This document shows positions 1-9,437 of a stretch of 14,935 nucleotides of DNA, piece after piece. The stretch is from Lobulomyces angularis (taxonomy: Eukaryota > Chytridiomycota > Chytridiomycetes > Lobulomycetales > Lobulomycetaceae). Below the pieces are notes generated by a model, which searched no databases, was not told where the DNA came from, and saw only the letters and a list, made by a program, of their open reading frames with translations. The translations under genes and the position numbers were made by a program. The stretch lies in NCBI GenBank assembly GCA_027604685.1, contig JADHYX010000323.1, positions 10,957 to 25,891 on the forward strand. The letters run 5' to 3'. Position 1 is the first letter of the stretch, and every line of letters starts with the position of its first letter.

Positions 1-220
1 TCTTCTTTTGCTAATTTTTGTAATAATTAAAAAATATAAAACTTCTGTTTTTAGTAAACAACTTTATTTAAATTGAAGATGATTTAATTTTTATTTTTTA
101 AAGTATTATTGTTTTAAATAAAAAAAAAAAATTAGCGTTTACAGAAAAAAAATCTTTTCAAGTTCTAATAAAAATATTTACTCCAATTTTTTAAATTAGC
201 TAGATTTTTGGTGTGGAAGA
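1..220. other. Flank downstream of ORC2
   Basis: A/T-rich sequence with long A and T runs, expected to hold the ORC2 3' untranslated region. No gene seen. Confidence 0.6.
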
Positions 221-2688
221 TTAATCTATACTTTCGTATAAAATTTTTAAGTTTTCAAGATCCATTGGGCAAACCATATTCTGATCATCACCCATGTTGT
301 CATTGCTATTTGATTCAGAATTTGAATAGACAATTAAGTTATGGTCTTTAAACTCTACTAAAATGGTTTGTAAAACCTGTCTGGAACTTGCATAAAATTT
401 TTCAATGCAAATTAAATATAATGTTTCAAAATTCATTCCACAATTTTTGTACGAAGCATTTTTAGTTTTATTTGTAGTTTTAGTATTGGATTCCAGTACT
501 TCGTTGTCTTGCGAGAACCTTTCATTATTTTTTGATTCCATTTCATTAATTTGATGACTTAAAAATTCCTTAAAAATCTTTCTGCTATTCTTTGGTAAAC
601 TTTTCAGTACATATTGGCAACCACTGAGGGTTAAACCGTTAAATCCGCTGCTGCCGCCTGCTTGATCGGAGGTCAATTTCGCCATTAAACTATTTTCAAA
701 AGATGTTTCCACTGAATAATTTTTAAAAGTAGTCAAATCAATCATTGAAAAACGAAACAGATTAATTAATTTTTGACACCAAAGTAATGTTGAATTTTGG
801 TGATCCACAGAGCATATTAAACTGATATTCTTTATTGTACTGAGTTGCGATAATGTGTTTTGACTTTTTTCGTTTACTAAACATAATCCATCTATGTTAT
901 GGATGATCAAAAATAATCGAAATGTATTTGTTTCAAAAAAAATTTTAATATACTTCATTTGATCACTTAAATTAACGAAAGTCTTTTTTTTGTTAATTTT
1001 TTTTAAATAGAATATGGTATCCGTTATTTTGTCAACTATCTGTTTGATATTTAAATTTGGAAAAAATCCATTTATTGTTAAACAAATCCCGAGGTTAAAT
1101 TTCAATAAAAACTTTTTTTTGAATTTATTAATTATATCATATTTACTTCCATAGCCATAAAAAAGAATGTTGAAACCATGATTAAGTTGAAAAAACCATT
1201 GCTTAAAATCTTTCTCATAGTATTTTTCATTTTGCAAAATTAACTTTAAGTGTTTTTGTTCATAATACTCTAAATATTCCAATAAATTTTGATGAGTCAT
1301 TGACGGTAACTTTGCACAGGTATTATCAGAAGTTTTGGACAACCTTTCATTGGCTAATTCTAAAAAATACACTTTGTTTTTTGGTTCTAATCCCAGCCTC
1401 TGCAACAAATAAAATACTACATAAATGTTTTTGATTATATTGAAAAATGCTATTTTTACCTTTTTCTTAAATTTTTTACGGTTTAGAATATCTGATGAAA
1501 TGGATTCATTATCTGAATCGGCGACTCTTTTATGAGAGGTTGCAAAATCTAATAACAGATTTTGTTCCATTTCAGAATCACTACTATAATTAGAGGCTAC
1601 GCTTTTTTCTTCTTCTATATTTTCATCCTCTGGCTCATTATTAACACAAAATTCACTTTCCTCAGAGTCATCACTGCTATCTAAAACCATATGTTTAATG
1701 GAAAAACCATAAAAAAAACTATAAATCTTCACCTTCACTGCTGTATTGATTTATTTGTTTTTGAATGGACCTTTGTTGCTTTAATTTATTAAATTGTGGT
1801 GTACCAAGGACAGCCCTATAGAGAGCTTAAAATTTAAAAAATATGAAATTTAATACTTTGCATGAATGGGTGCGTTTAAAAGCAATCGCTTACTACGTCT
1901 TAAGCCTGAATCAGGAGGAGAAATGCTCTTAGAATCGGTATCTCTTATTAGGTTTGTGTGGGAAGCTGTAAAAAAAGTTTAGATAGTACAATAACTGTTT
2001 GTATTACTCAAGTCTTCTGGTATAGTAATCGATTCTCTTTTATTAGAATCTTTAGCATTTATAACTTTCTTCCGGGCAATCCGTTTTTCACGATGTTTTC
2101 CTATAGCATACTTTGTATAAGAATAACGGACTCTAATAACTCACCTAAAATTCTTGTTGCTACGGAATTCACACCACTGTCAAGACAATTTTCATCCTGC
2201 AAAATGTTGTGACATGGACTTTCAGCTGTAACAAAATGTCTTTTTTCCATCAAAAAATCATTTTTACCGTTTTCCACATTTTTGTCTTCCATTTCATCAT
2301 AAATCTCATCGTCTTCTTCACTTTCCATGGATTGTTCATCCTCGTAATTACTTTTCAAATTCTCATCTTTACTTTCGGGGTTTAGATCATTGTTTCTCAG
2401 CGCCAACTTCAACGCACTCATTTTTCTTATTCTGTTTTTACTGAAGGCAAACAATCCTTTACTAAGGGTGGGCGAACTTAAATTTGACTCTGGTGAGCCA
2501 AAATTTTTGTTTATTAAAAAGGATTCGTCTAATTCGGAAAGTGGTGAAAAATTAATCTAAATAAAAATAATTTCCATAAATTTTTTTCTTTTACATTTTG
2601 CAGTTTAAGTTACTTGTTTAGTGGTGCTCTCTCTACTTAAAAACGCTGACTTCACAATTTTCGTTGATTTTTTTGGAGTTTGTAACAT
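221..2688 (-). CDS. ORC2: Origin recognition complex subunit 2 (ORC2), 7 exons
   Basis: Predicted subunit of the nuclear complex that binds replication origins and loads MCM helicase. Exons (minus strand): 2688-2614, 2556-2145, 2100-2008, 1965-1857, 1815-1733, 1680-1460, 1399-221, giving about 723 aa; introns are 41-60 nt and frame is kept throughout. The conserved core is in the last exon: a degenerate Walker-A-like segment GFNILFYGYGSK (about 406-417), INGFFPNL (440-447), LFLIIHNIDG, LSTIKNISLICSVDHQNS and a C-terminal winged-helix-like part ending in LVEFKDHNLIVYS. These match ORC2 of animals and yeasts. The first about 331 residues are acidic, Ser-rich and weakly conserved, as usual for this subunit. 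ORC2 is normally followed by WD after LLW/LMW; here it reads LLWC. The fifth donor is ambiguous (GTGAAG occurs twice, 1727-1738), shifting the protein by two residues. The 60-nt sixth intron has no stop in frame. The start MLQTPKK is the first ATG giving a continuous chain. Family call is very firm; N-terminal exons are inferred. Confidence 0.92.
1400..1459 (-). other. ORC2 intron 6, stop-free and a multiple of three
   Basis: The 60-nt segment starts GTAAAAATAG and ends TTGTTGCAG on the minus strand. Removing it joins KKFKKK to RLGLEPKN at the start of the conserved core. It contains no stop in frame, so retention would add 20 hydrophobic residues (IAFFNIIKNIYVVFYLL). Composition and ends favour an intron over coding sequence. 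Confidence 0.7.
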
Positions 2689-2947
2689 TGTTTTTTTAAT
2701 CAATGGCTAAATTATAGTCGCGAATTAGGTAAAGAAGATGATATTTGTAATATCAAAAATGAATATTGATGTTTCTAACAAGGGTTTAAAAAAAAAAACA
2801 TGCTTTGAATTAAAATATAGAATATATGAAATGATTATATTTTTTATTTATTTATGATTTTCTTTTAATGCCATAATGGTCAGATATATATACAGTATCA
2901 TTTTCACTTCATGAAAAATATTTTTTTACAATTTTAATTTCTTACAG
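2689..2947. other. Intergenic region between LRR copy A and ORC2
   Basis: This 259-bp stretch must hold the 3' end of LRR copy A and the ORC2 promoter. It is AT-rich with no coding signal. No clear TATA box was found before the ORC2 start. Confidence 0.6.
2843..2852 (-). other. Candidate polyadenylation signal for LRR copy A
   Basis: Two overlapping AATAAA hexamers on the minus strand, about 100 nt past the stop codon. In an AT-rich genome this can occur by chance. Confidence 0.35.
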
Positions 2948-4221
2948 TTAGACATTTGATTTTTTTAAGCAGGCTTCCGAGCCGAAACTACTAGAAGATA
3001 CTAACGAGTCTTGCCTCGACCTTTTTTCCAAAATCGAACTTCTTATTTTAAAATATACGCAGCAGAACGTAAGTAGTGCAATTAATACTGAAAAAGCTAA
3101 TAATATTCCTATAATTTGAATCTGATTTAACTGAAAGAATTTTTTTTCATTTTTTATTTTCTCTTCTTTGGAATCAAGGCTACTTTCTATTTTTCCTGTT
3201 GAACAACTTAAAAATTTGGGGCCACTACATGATGCTGGTAGTTTTGAGTCATCCGGTAAGCAAACTCCACTACTAGTCAATTTTGGCCCTAAACCATTTA
3301 AAAAGCAAGCTAATCCGATAGTAAAATAAAATTAAGTTTTTGGCACTTTTATTGTAACTTCTAACCTGCTTTTACACCTCCATGAGCCAAATCAAGATTT
3401 CCACTCCCTAAATTTGGAATATCAGCCAAATTTGGTAATGGCCCTGTAAATTGATTATTCTCTAATCCCCTACGATGAACCATAAAAAAATGAAAATAAT
3501 CAGAAAAAAATTAAAGAAAAATATTGCTTACAAATATATCATCGACTGCAAATTAGTGATTGATTGTGGTAAGGTACCAGAAAACTTATTTTCACCCACA
3601 TCCAATAAGATTAAATGCTTTAAGTAAATAAACAACTCCTCTACTAAATTTCCAATTAATAAATTATTGTATACTGAAAAATATTTTAGATTTGTTAAAT
3701 TTTTAAATATGGTGGCATCTAATGAACCGGCTAAATTTAAATCTGTAAGTATCAAGGTTTCCAACTGATCAAAGTGTGAAATTATTGAAGGAAATTTAGG
3801 TACTGTTAATACTATAGTTGATGAGGAGGACTGTGCTTTTGGAAATGGTGAATATTTTGTACCAATATTCCTTAAAAAATTTTTAATTTTTAGTTATGTT
3901 TAAAAGTTAAAATTAGACTTACAAAGTAGTAATCCTTTTATTAATGTTGCACTTAATTAAAATTGAAAAATTGTTTAATTTTTCGTTACAACAATCCTAA
4001 AATTTTTAGATTCCAAAATGTGAATTAGAAACATTTACCTCTGTGATGTTAAACAATTTTGGTTCCCAGGAATATAACTTTTGACAATCATCAGAAAGAG
4101 TACTAGATGCTGCAGCTATCGAAGAAGTTGATGAATTAAGTGAAGAGGTGAAGTTATTATCGGATCTAACACAAGATTCAATAATCAAAAAAATAAATAC
4201 AGTTTTGATGAGGAATTTCAT
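2948..4221 (-). CDS. Secreted single-pass leucine-rich repeat membrane protein (copy A), 5 exons
   Basis: Exons (minus strand): 4221-4039, 3996-3923, 3870-3532, 3469-3366, 3309-2948; 353 aa. Order: signal peptide (1 to about 20), a Ser/Thr-rich linker (about 24-44), a plant-type LRR N-cap with CQKLYSW and a CC pair, about four LRRs of the LxxLxxLxLxxNxLxGxLP type (about 120-220), a Cys-containing juxtamembrane part (CFLNGLGPK, GVCLPDD, PASC), one membrane helix (about 297-320, IQIIGILLAFSVLIALL) and a 33-residue tail rich in Ser and basic residues, with no kinase. The fold implies a type I surface protein that binds an extracellular ligand or wall component; the ligand is unknown. It is paralogous to the gene at 9438-10624, sharing two intron positions. 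It lies tandem with ORC2 (259 bp apart). The last two introns are the least certain part of the model, but both keep frame and align with the paralog. Confidence 0.85.
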
Positions 4222-4262
4222 AATATATGATTTGTTTTTTATCTATCAAAAATACTTTTTTG

Positions 4263-4273
4263 ATTTTATATTA
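4263..4273 (-). promoter_or_regulatory. TATA-like element upstream of LRR copy A
   Basis: AATATAAAAT on the minus strand, about 45-55 nt before the start codon at 4221. Position suits a core promoter, but such strings are common here. Confidence 0.3.
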
Positions 4274-4411
4274 AGTTGCCAGATGCATTTTTATCATATT
4301 AATATTGAATTAATTTTGGTCAGGGCTTTTTTTTGAATTCATTTACAAAATTAAAACCAATTAAGGTATTAAAAATAATTTTAGGGTACAAAAGTTAGGT
4401 AATATAGAGAT

Positions 4412-4540
4412 AAAAAAGGTAAGAATGGTTGTCAATCAACCCAAATTGAAAAAAGGTGTGAATTTCTGACAATCAACTTAAGAAGAAAAAATGGTACATT
4501 TTTTTAACCATCAACCAGTAAAAGAAGAAAAATGGTTTAT
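4412..4540. repeat. Degenerate tandem repeat, about 37-41 nt period, 3+ copies
   Basis: The block AAAAAAGGT (or AAAAAATGGT) followed about 20 nt later by CAATCAAC (or CCATCAAC) recurs: A-run plus GGT at 4412-4420, 4449-4457, 4486-4495 and 4528-4536, and ATCAAC-type ends at 4433-4440, 4470-4477 and 4508-4515. The first three A-run blocks are 37 nt apart. Copies are diverged. It lies in the upstream region of LRR copy A. Confidence 0.6.
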
Positions 4541-4694
4541 AAATATTTGAAATAATTTTATTTATATATAAATTTTTTATTGTTATTTTTTATTTTTTGA
4601 AATCGCATCTATAAATAATAAATTAAAAAATTATAATAATATTATTAATAACAATGATAAATTAAAAAAAATTTTTTTTTGTCAAATTTGTCTT

Positions 4695-7600
4695 TCACAC
4701 GATGCATTTTCCAACACGTCCAAATTCTCCTACAAATTTACCAACCAATGGCCTTACAAAAAATACAACTTCTTCTCCTGGTTGAAATCCTGCAATAGCC
4801 ATGACGTTACCAGCACTAGTGTATTCTCTACCATTGTTATTTACGTGAATTGAATATTTATCTACTTTTGCTCCATTCCAAGGTGGGGACCACTCTGCCC
4901 AAAGTTCACCAGCTGGTCTTTCTTCGCTGTCTAAACATTCTATGTCACTAATAATACTTGGTAAAAGCTCAGTCATTCCCCAATTCCACGATCCGTCTCT
5001 GATAGGTTTTAATATTGCTCTTGATTCTTTAAGAGCATCTTCTATTAGTGCTGCTAATTCAGAATAAATGACTGTAGTATCTTGATATATTCTGTACAAC
5101 CAAAATGGCGAAGAACAGCAAAGATGTTGAGGAACAACTTTAGTTTCTAAAACTTTTTTCCTCATCTCCTCTGAAAGTCCTTGTATTCCTCCGTGTAATT
5201 CATGCCTCTCTGGATATGCTCTAGAATTTGCTTCCCATTTATTTTCCCAGGCACGGTATATCAAATTCATACCAGGTAACTCCGACATTACTTTGTATGG
5301 AGTATAATGTTTGGCAGGTACACCGAATGGGAACAGTTCAACAAGTACTGTGCCTCTTCTACAAAACATGCCCAAAATTAAGATTGAGCCATGCATACCA
5401 ACCAAAACTCTTGCTCTACGTAAAATTTTTAACTGTTTTTCAAAGCTCATGTTCTCGTTATTTACTGTCACAACTTCATATCCAAATTGCTTGTGAAGCT
5501 TATCTTCTAGTTCTGCTTGATTTGTAATAATTCTATTGTTTCTTCTAGTAAATATAACAATTAGATTTGTTTCAGGGAAATCGACTAAAAAATAAAAAAA
5601 AAAAAAAATTTTAGTTAACAATCAAATATAATTATCAACCTTCCGCAGAAACAACTGAATGATCCATTTGTAACGAAAATTCTTCGCCGGTTACTCTTCC
5701 ATTAGGTATAGGTTGAACACCATCTATGATTGGTCTAAAGAGATATTCATCAAATCCTAACGGTAATCCAGCCCTTTGAAGGAGGAATTCCCCTACTTCT
5801 CTTACAAGGTTTCCGTTAAGTATTTTTCCTGGTATAACACTTTGAGGTTCTGTAAATCCATACTGATACCAAGTGGCTAAAAAAGTAAAAAGTAGAATTT
5901 TTAAAATTAAAAAAAAAAAACTATTGAACTTTTTCTCCTTACCTATTTTCGAACTTCCTAGTACAGCATCTTCGAAACATGTAATAACATCCTCATCTAT
6001 GTTTAAGTAGTCTCTGAATCTAAATGAAAAAGATATTAATCATCAAAAACTGCAGAGTTTTTTTTAAAATTAGTAACCTGGTTGGTTTATTGGCAAGATA
6101 ATCATAAAGATGAGAAGTATCAGTTCTTTCATAAATATCCAAAACCATTAAACGATGACCATCTAAAGAAAATGGTAATGAAGGATCGTTGCTGGGGAAA
6201 CCAAATTCTTTAATTAAATGATATAATCCTAGTGTTTCATCATGAAGATTGTGCATAATATTTGCTGGATGTAACCTGCTAAACATAAAGTGCCTTTCTT
6301 TTTCAAATCTTATCTTGATATTTCTAAATTTTTCATCAAACGGACTGACTTCGTCGAAATCCCAATAAAAGTAATTATGGCCAGATATAGTTGAAAGCTC
6401 AATAAAGCCTTCGTCGTGACGATGTATTGGAACATTTCGCTGAATGGTTCTATTTGTTTGCGATATAAACCATTTTTCACTTTTTGGCTCGTAACAAAGG
6501 TTTTTGAATCGGCATATCCTAAAAGAAAACCATTGTTATTAATTAAAAAAAATTTTTTTTTTACCTATTTTCTCTCCTATCACCTTCACAGTACACACTG
6601 GAAGACGGAATCATATTAAATTTGTGAACTGGAGAAATGTCACTAGGTTCAGGTTTCCTACAAATAACATAACTTTTTAACAGAAAAGTTCTAAGACTTT
6701 TATTACCAGTGAAGAACTCTCCTTGGTTTGTTATCAGCATCTGAATCTTCTTCATCATCATCTTTGAAAATATTTATCAATAAAACAATTATTGCTAAAA
6801 TATACCTTCATTTCTTATCAAATTTGTGGCTTCTTGATTGAACAAAATTCCATCCTCACTATTTTCTAAAGCATGTTGAGCAGCAATTATAGTGGCATCG
6901 TCATCGTCAGTATTTTTGACTACTTCCTCTCTTTGTTTGTGAGTCAAACCGTCCAAATTTTCCTTAATAAATTCATCTCTTTCATCAACAAAAATATTCT
7001 TTTTTCTGGAGAAGGAAGGCGGATTTTCTGAAAGCTTGTGAGTTTGAAAGTTCTCCAATTTTTCAGATGGTGCATGATTTACTTTTTTGTTATCCTTCTT
7101 TTTCTTCGAAACAGGTTTTGGTTTCCAAACTCCAACTCCACCCAATTCGTCTGTTTTCGTTTTTAATAAACCAATTTTTTAATTCTAAAAATCTTACCAT
7201 CTTCTTCTTCTTTAATCTTTTTATTCAGAATTTTTTCAGTTTTAAGTAATTTTTCTATCTGTTCCTGCTTGACGGCTTCATGATTGGCTTTTAAATTTTT
7301 GATTGTATTTTCGTGTTCATATTGCATGCTTGTAGATTTTTCATGCAGTTTGTTAATGTAACCTTTCTGTTGCTCAACTACATGCTTTAATTCTAAAAAT
7401 TTTTTAGCTTATCAAAATTTTTTTTTTGTTTTACCTTCAAACTTAACTTGCCAATCCGCTTTGTGGTTTTTTCCAAATGAAAAATAACCATGCTGCATTG
7501 TATAAGCGATTACTGTAAAGGCTAAATAACCTCCGATTGCAATTACAATTAAAATTAAAATAAATTTTCTCCTGGAACTTGATTTTTTGTCATCGAAATT

Positions 7601-8251
7601 AGAACCGGATTTTGCAGAAAACAGCTTATTTTTGCTAGTTTCATCAGAATAAAATGCTAACATACTAGACCGTCTGGAGCTGCTATTAGAGTTTGTTTGG
7701 AGTAAATTAGAGTCCTGAGTATTTAAATTATTAGTGCTGCTACTTGTAGGAAAGGTCGAAAAAGGACTGCTTGGTATATCAGAGTTCATTGGTGAATCTG
7801 CAGCTGGTACTCTTCTTCGCATAGGACTACCCTTAAAAAACCATTAAATTAAACGATTTTAATATCATCACACCGTTGGTGTAGGTAATTGACCAGTAAA
7901 TGGAGAGTATGAAATAGTAGGAGGATTTTGTCCAGGGGAACTTGGAGAACCAGCTTTCAAAAAAATAAAAAATAATAATAATAGTTAATGAAATAAAGTT
8001 TCAAAAAAATAATTGAAACGGTGAGTATGAAATGTTTGTACAGTTTTAAAAATGCTGTACAAAATGAATAAATTGTGGGATTTGAAAATTGGATGAATTT
8101 AAAAGTTACCAATTGGGCTCAAGCCAGAAACTGGAAAAGAATTTGATCTTAAAGGTTTTTGCGCTGCAGATCTTCTTTCTAGTAGCGGAGAGTTTTGCGA
8201 CGACGATGACTGAGATCTTAGCTTGTTTGAATCATCGAAATCATAGTCCAT
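4695..8251 (-). CDS. POMGNT2-like GT61 glycosyltransferase with fibronectin III domain, 11 exons
   Basis: Exons (minus): 8251-8110, 7953-7874, 7831-7435, 7392-7198, 7150-6806, 6761-6707, 6657-6565, 6518-6078, 6019-5943, 5876-5640, 5584-4695; 983 aa. Order: Ser/Pro-rich cytosolic tail (1-160), type II membrane anchor (about 163-185, KFILILIVIAIGGYLAF), coiled-coil stem (about 207-270), a charged linker (272-404), the GT61 catalytic domain (about 435-890) and a fibronectin III domain (about 901-983, WAEWSPPWNGAKVDKYSIHV). Diagnostic blocks: CRFKNLCYEP, GSSKIATWYQYGF, LVGMHGS (MHG about 751-753), VELFPFG, HYTPYKVMSELPGMNL, HLCCSSPFWLYRIYQDT. Block order and the FnIII match animal POMGNT2, which adds beta-1,4-GlcNAc to O-mannose in the ER (core M3). 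EOGT and plant GT61 enzymes are relatives, but the HLCC...RIYQDT and FnIII blocks favour POMGNT2. The N-terminal part is far longer than in the about 580-aa animal enzyme. Exact acceptor and linkage here are inference. Confidence 0.88.
8035..8063. repeat. Perfect 9-bp inverted repeat inside GT61 intron 1
   Basis: TTTGTACAG (8035-8043) and CTGTACAAA (8055-8063) flank an 11-nt loop. It lies within the 156-nt first intron (7954-8109), the longest in the window. Confidence 0.6.
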
Positions 8252-8273
8252 TGTCAATTTTTTTTGGTAAGTG

Positions 8274-8296
8274 TTTAGATAAAAATTTTGTCTAAA
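8274..8296. repeat. 23-bp quasi-palindrome before the GT61 gene
   Basis: Arms TTTAGATAAAA and TTTTGTCTAAA pair at 10 of 11 positions around one central A. It starts 23 nt upstream of the GT61 start codon and may lie in its 5' untranslated region. Confidence 0.55.
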
Positions 8297-8313
8297 AAAA
8301 AAAAATTAAAATC

Positions 8314-8341
8314 CTCGCTTTTTTGCGCCTCGAAAGCCGAG
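8314..8341. repeat. Short hairpin in a locally GC-richer patch
   Basis: CTCGCTTT pairs with AAAGCCGAG with one bulged base across an 11-nt loop. It sits about 63-90 nt upstream of the GT61 start codon. Confidence 0.35.
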
Positions 8342-9250
8342 CAAATTCTAGAAATTTTTTAAAATTCATTTATTTGTTATTCTATTTATTTATTATTTTT
8401 TATTTTTTTATCTTTGTTATTTTCATTTTTTGAAAAATAGTATTTGATAAGTTTATCTGCTGATCAATTTGCTTACTCTTCTGGTATGAAGCAATTTTTA
8501 ACGAGAAAAAACATACTGAAAAAAACAAGTTGATTTTGGCATTGTGAATAAATCAAGATGCCTTTAATATTTTGAATAAACCTCGGTTGTTTAAATTACT
8601 GATACCACCAAATACTGAATATAGCTCATTTGTTTAGAACTTTCTGCGCTACCACTATTTTTCTTAAGTTTTATAATCGCTTTTACAAACATAAAATTTT
8701 TACTAAAAACAATGGTGACTTAAAAAAAAATCATTATTTAAAAAAAGAAATTTAAAATTCTAAAAAATAATTAAAAAAAGGTTTAATTTAAATTTACTTC
8801 AATAAAATTTTTGGAATTACAAAGATCATCTAGTATATATTTATAAGATTGCAAACTCAACTTTTTGCCTTTCAATTTAGTTTCTTATTTTTTATTTTTG
8901 CTTTTGGCTTTTCAGTAACGACCAACAACTTTTTTTAATCTTTAAGATGTACAAGCAAAATAAACAAAAAAAAAAAAAAGACGTTTGTTAAATTTATAAA
9001 AAATAGCTTGGATTGCTACTGACGTAATCAACACAGACTTTTACCAAGATTAAGCACAAAAATTGAGTTCAAAAGGCCATTATTTATATTTTGCATTATT
9101 AGATTTGTATTTCCATTCTTACTTCTTTTTTTTGAAAGACTTCAAGTATTGAAATTCTTAATAATACTTTTCTTTGTTGTTTTGTGTAACAGTAAGTGTA
9201 GAAAAATTAAACCTAAAAAAAAGGAATGTCAATGTTAAGAATGTAAGAGA

Positions 9251-9354
9251 TTTAGTAGTAATTATCCATATAAAATATTTAGTAATGATTATCCATGTAA
9301 AAATTTTAGTAATAGGTATTCATGTAAAAATTTAGTAATAATTATCCATGAAAC
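9251..9354. repeat. Tandem repeat, 26-27 nt period, 4 copies
   Basis: Copies begin with TTTAGTA at 9251, 9278, 9305 and 9331, and carry the core ATTATCCATGTAAAAA with a few substitutions. Spacing is 27, 27 and 26 nt. The array ends about 85 nt before the start codon of LRR copy B. Confidence 0.85.
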
Positions 9355-9394
9355 TTGAAACACATTTTTTTGAAACATGTTTTACTTTTTGCAC

Positions 9395-9402
9395 ATATAA
9401 AA
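9395..9402 (+). promoter_or_regulatory. TATA-like element upstream of LRR copy B
   Basis: ATATAAAA lies 35-43 nt before the start codon at 9438, which would imply a very short 5' leader. Position is suggestive only. Confidence 0.4.
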
Positions 9403-9437
9403 TGAAACTTATCCCAATTCAAAGTACTGTTATTTGA

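Larger units (their letters stand above)
4222..4694. other. Intergenic region between GT61 gene and LRR copy A
   Basis: This 473-bp stretch holds the GT61 3' end (right, very AT-rich, 4540-4694) and the promoter of LRR copy A (left). It contains a degenerate tandem repeat at 4412-4540 and no convincing coding sequence. Confidence 0.65.
8252..9437. other. Divergent intergenic region between GT61 gene and LRR copy B
   Basis: This 1186-bp stretch is the upstream region of both genes. It holds a quasi-palindrome and a short hairpin near the GT61 start, a long A/T-rich middle (8340-9250) in which I find no gene on either strand, a tandem repeat at 9251-9354 and a TATA-like element near 9395. Confidence 0.7.

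Noticed and set aside
1688..1738. ORC2 start at MKVKIYSFF or MVLDSSDD in exon 6
   Set aside because: The upstream chain of five small exons joins in frame at the acceptor inside this segment and gives an ORC2-like acidic N-terminus starting at 2688.
1958..2212. Plus-strand open frame of 84 codons opposite ORC2
   Set aside because: It overlaps ORC2 exons 2-4 and introns on the other strand, and shows no family features.
5228..5527. Two plus-strand open frames opposite the GT61 catalytic exon
   Set aside because: They are antisense shadows of a strongly conserved coding exon.
6416..6619. Plus-strand open frame of 67 codons within the GT61 gene
   Set aside because: It crosses GT61 exons 7-8 and an intron in antisense and has no recognisable content.
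8340..9250. Hidden gene in the divergent intergenic region
   Set aside because: Both strands are dense in stops and homopolymers; no exon chain, tRNA box or transposon end was found.
9251..9354. CRISPR-like array
   Set aside because: The copies are directly adjacent without unique spacers, and the genome is eukaryotic.
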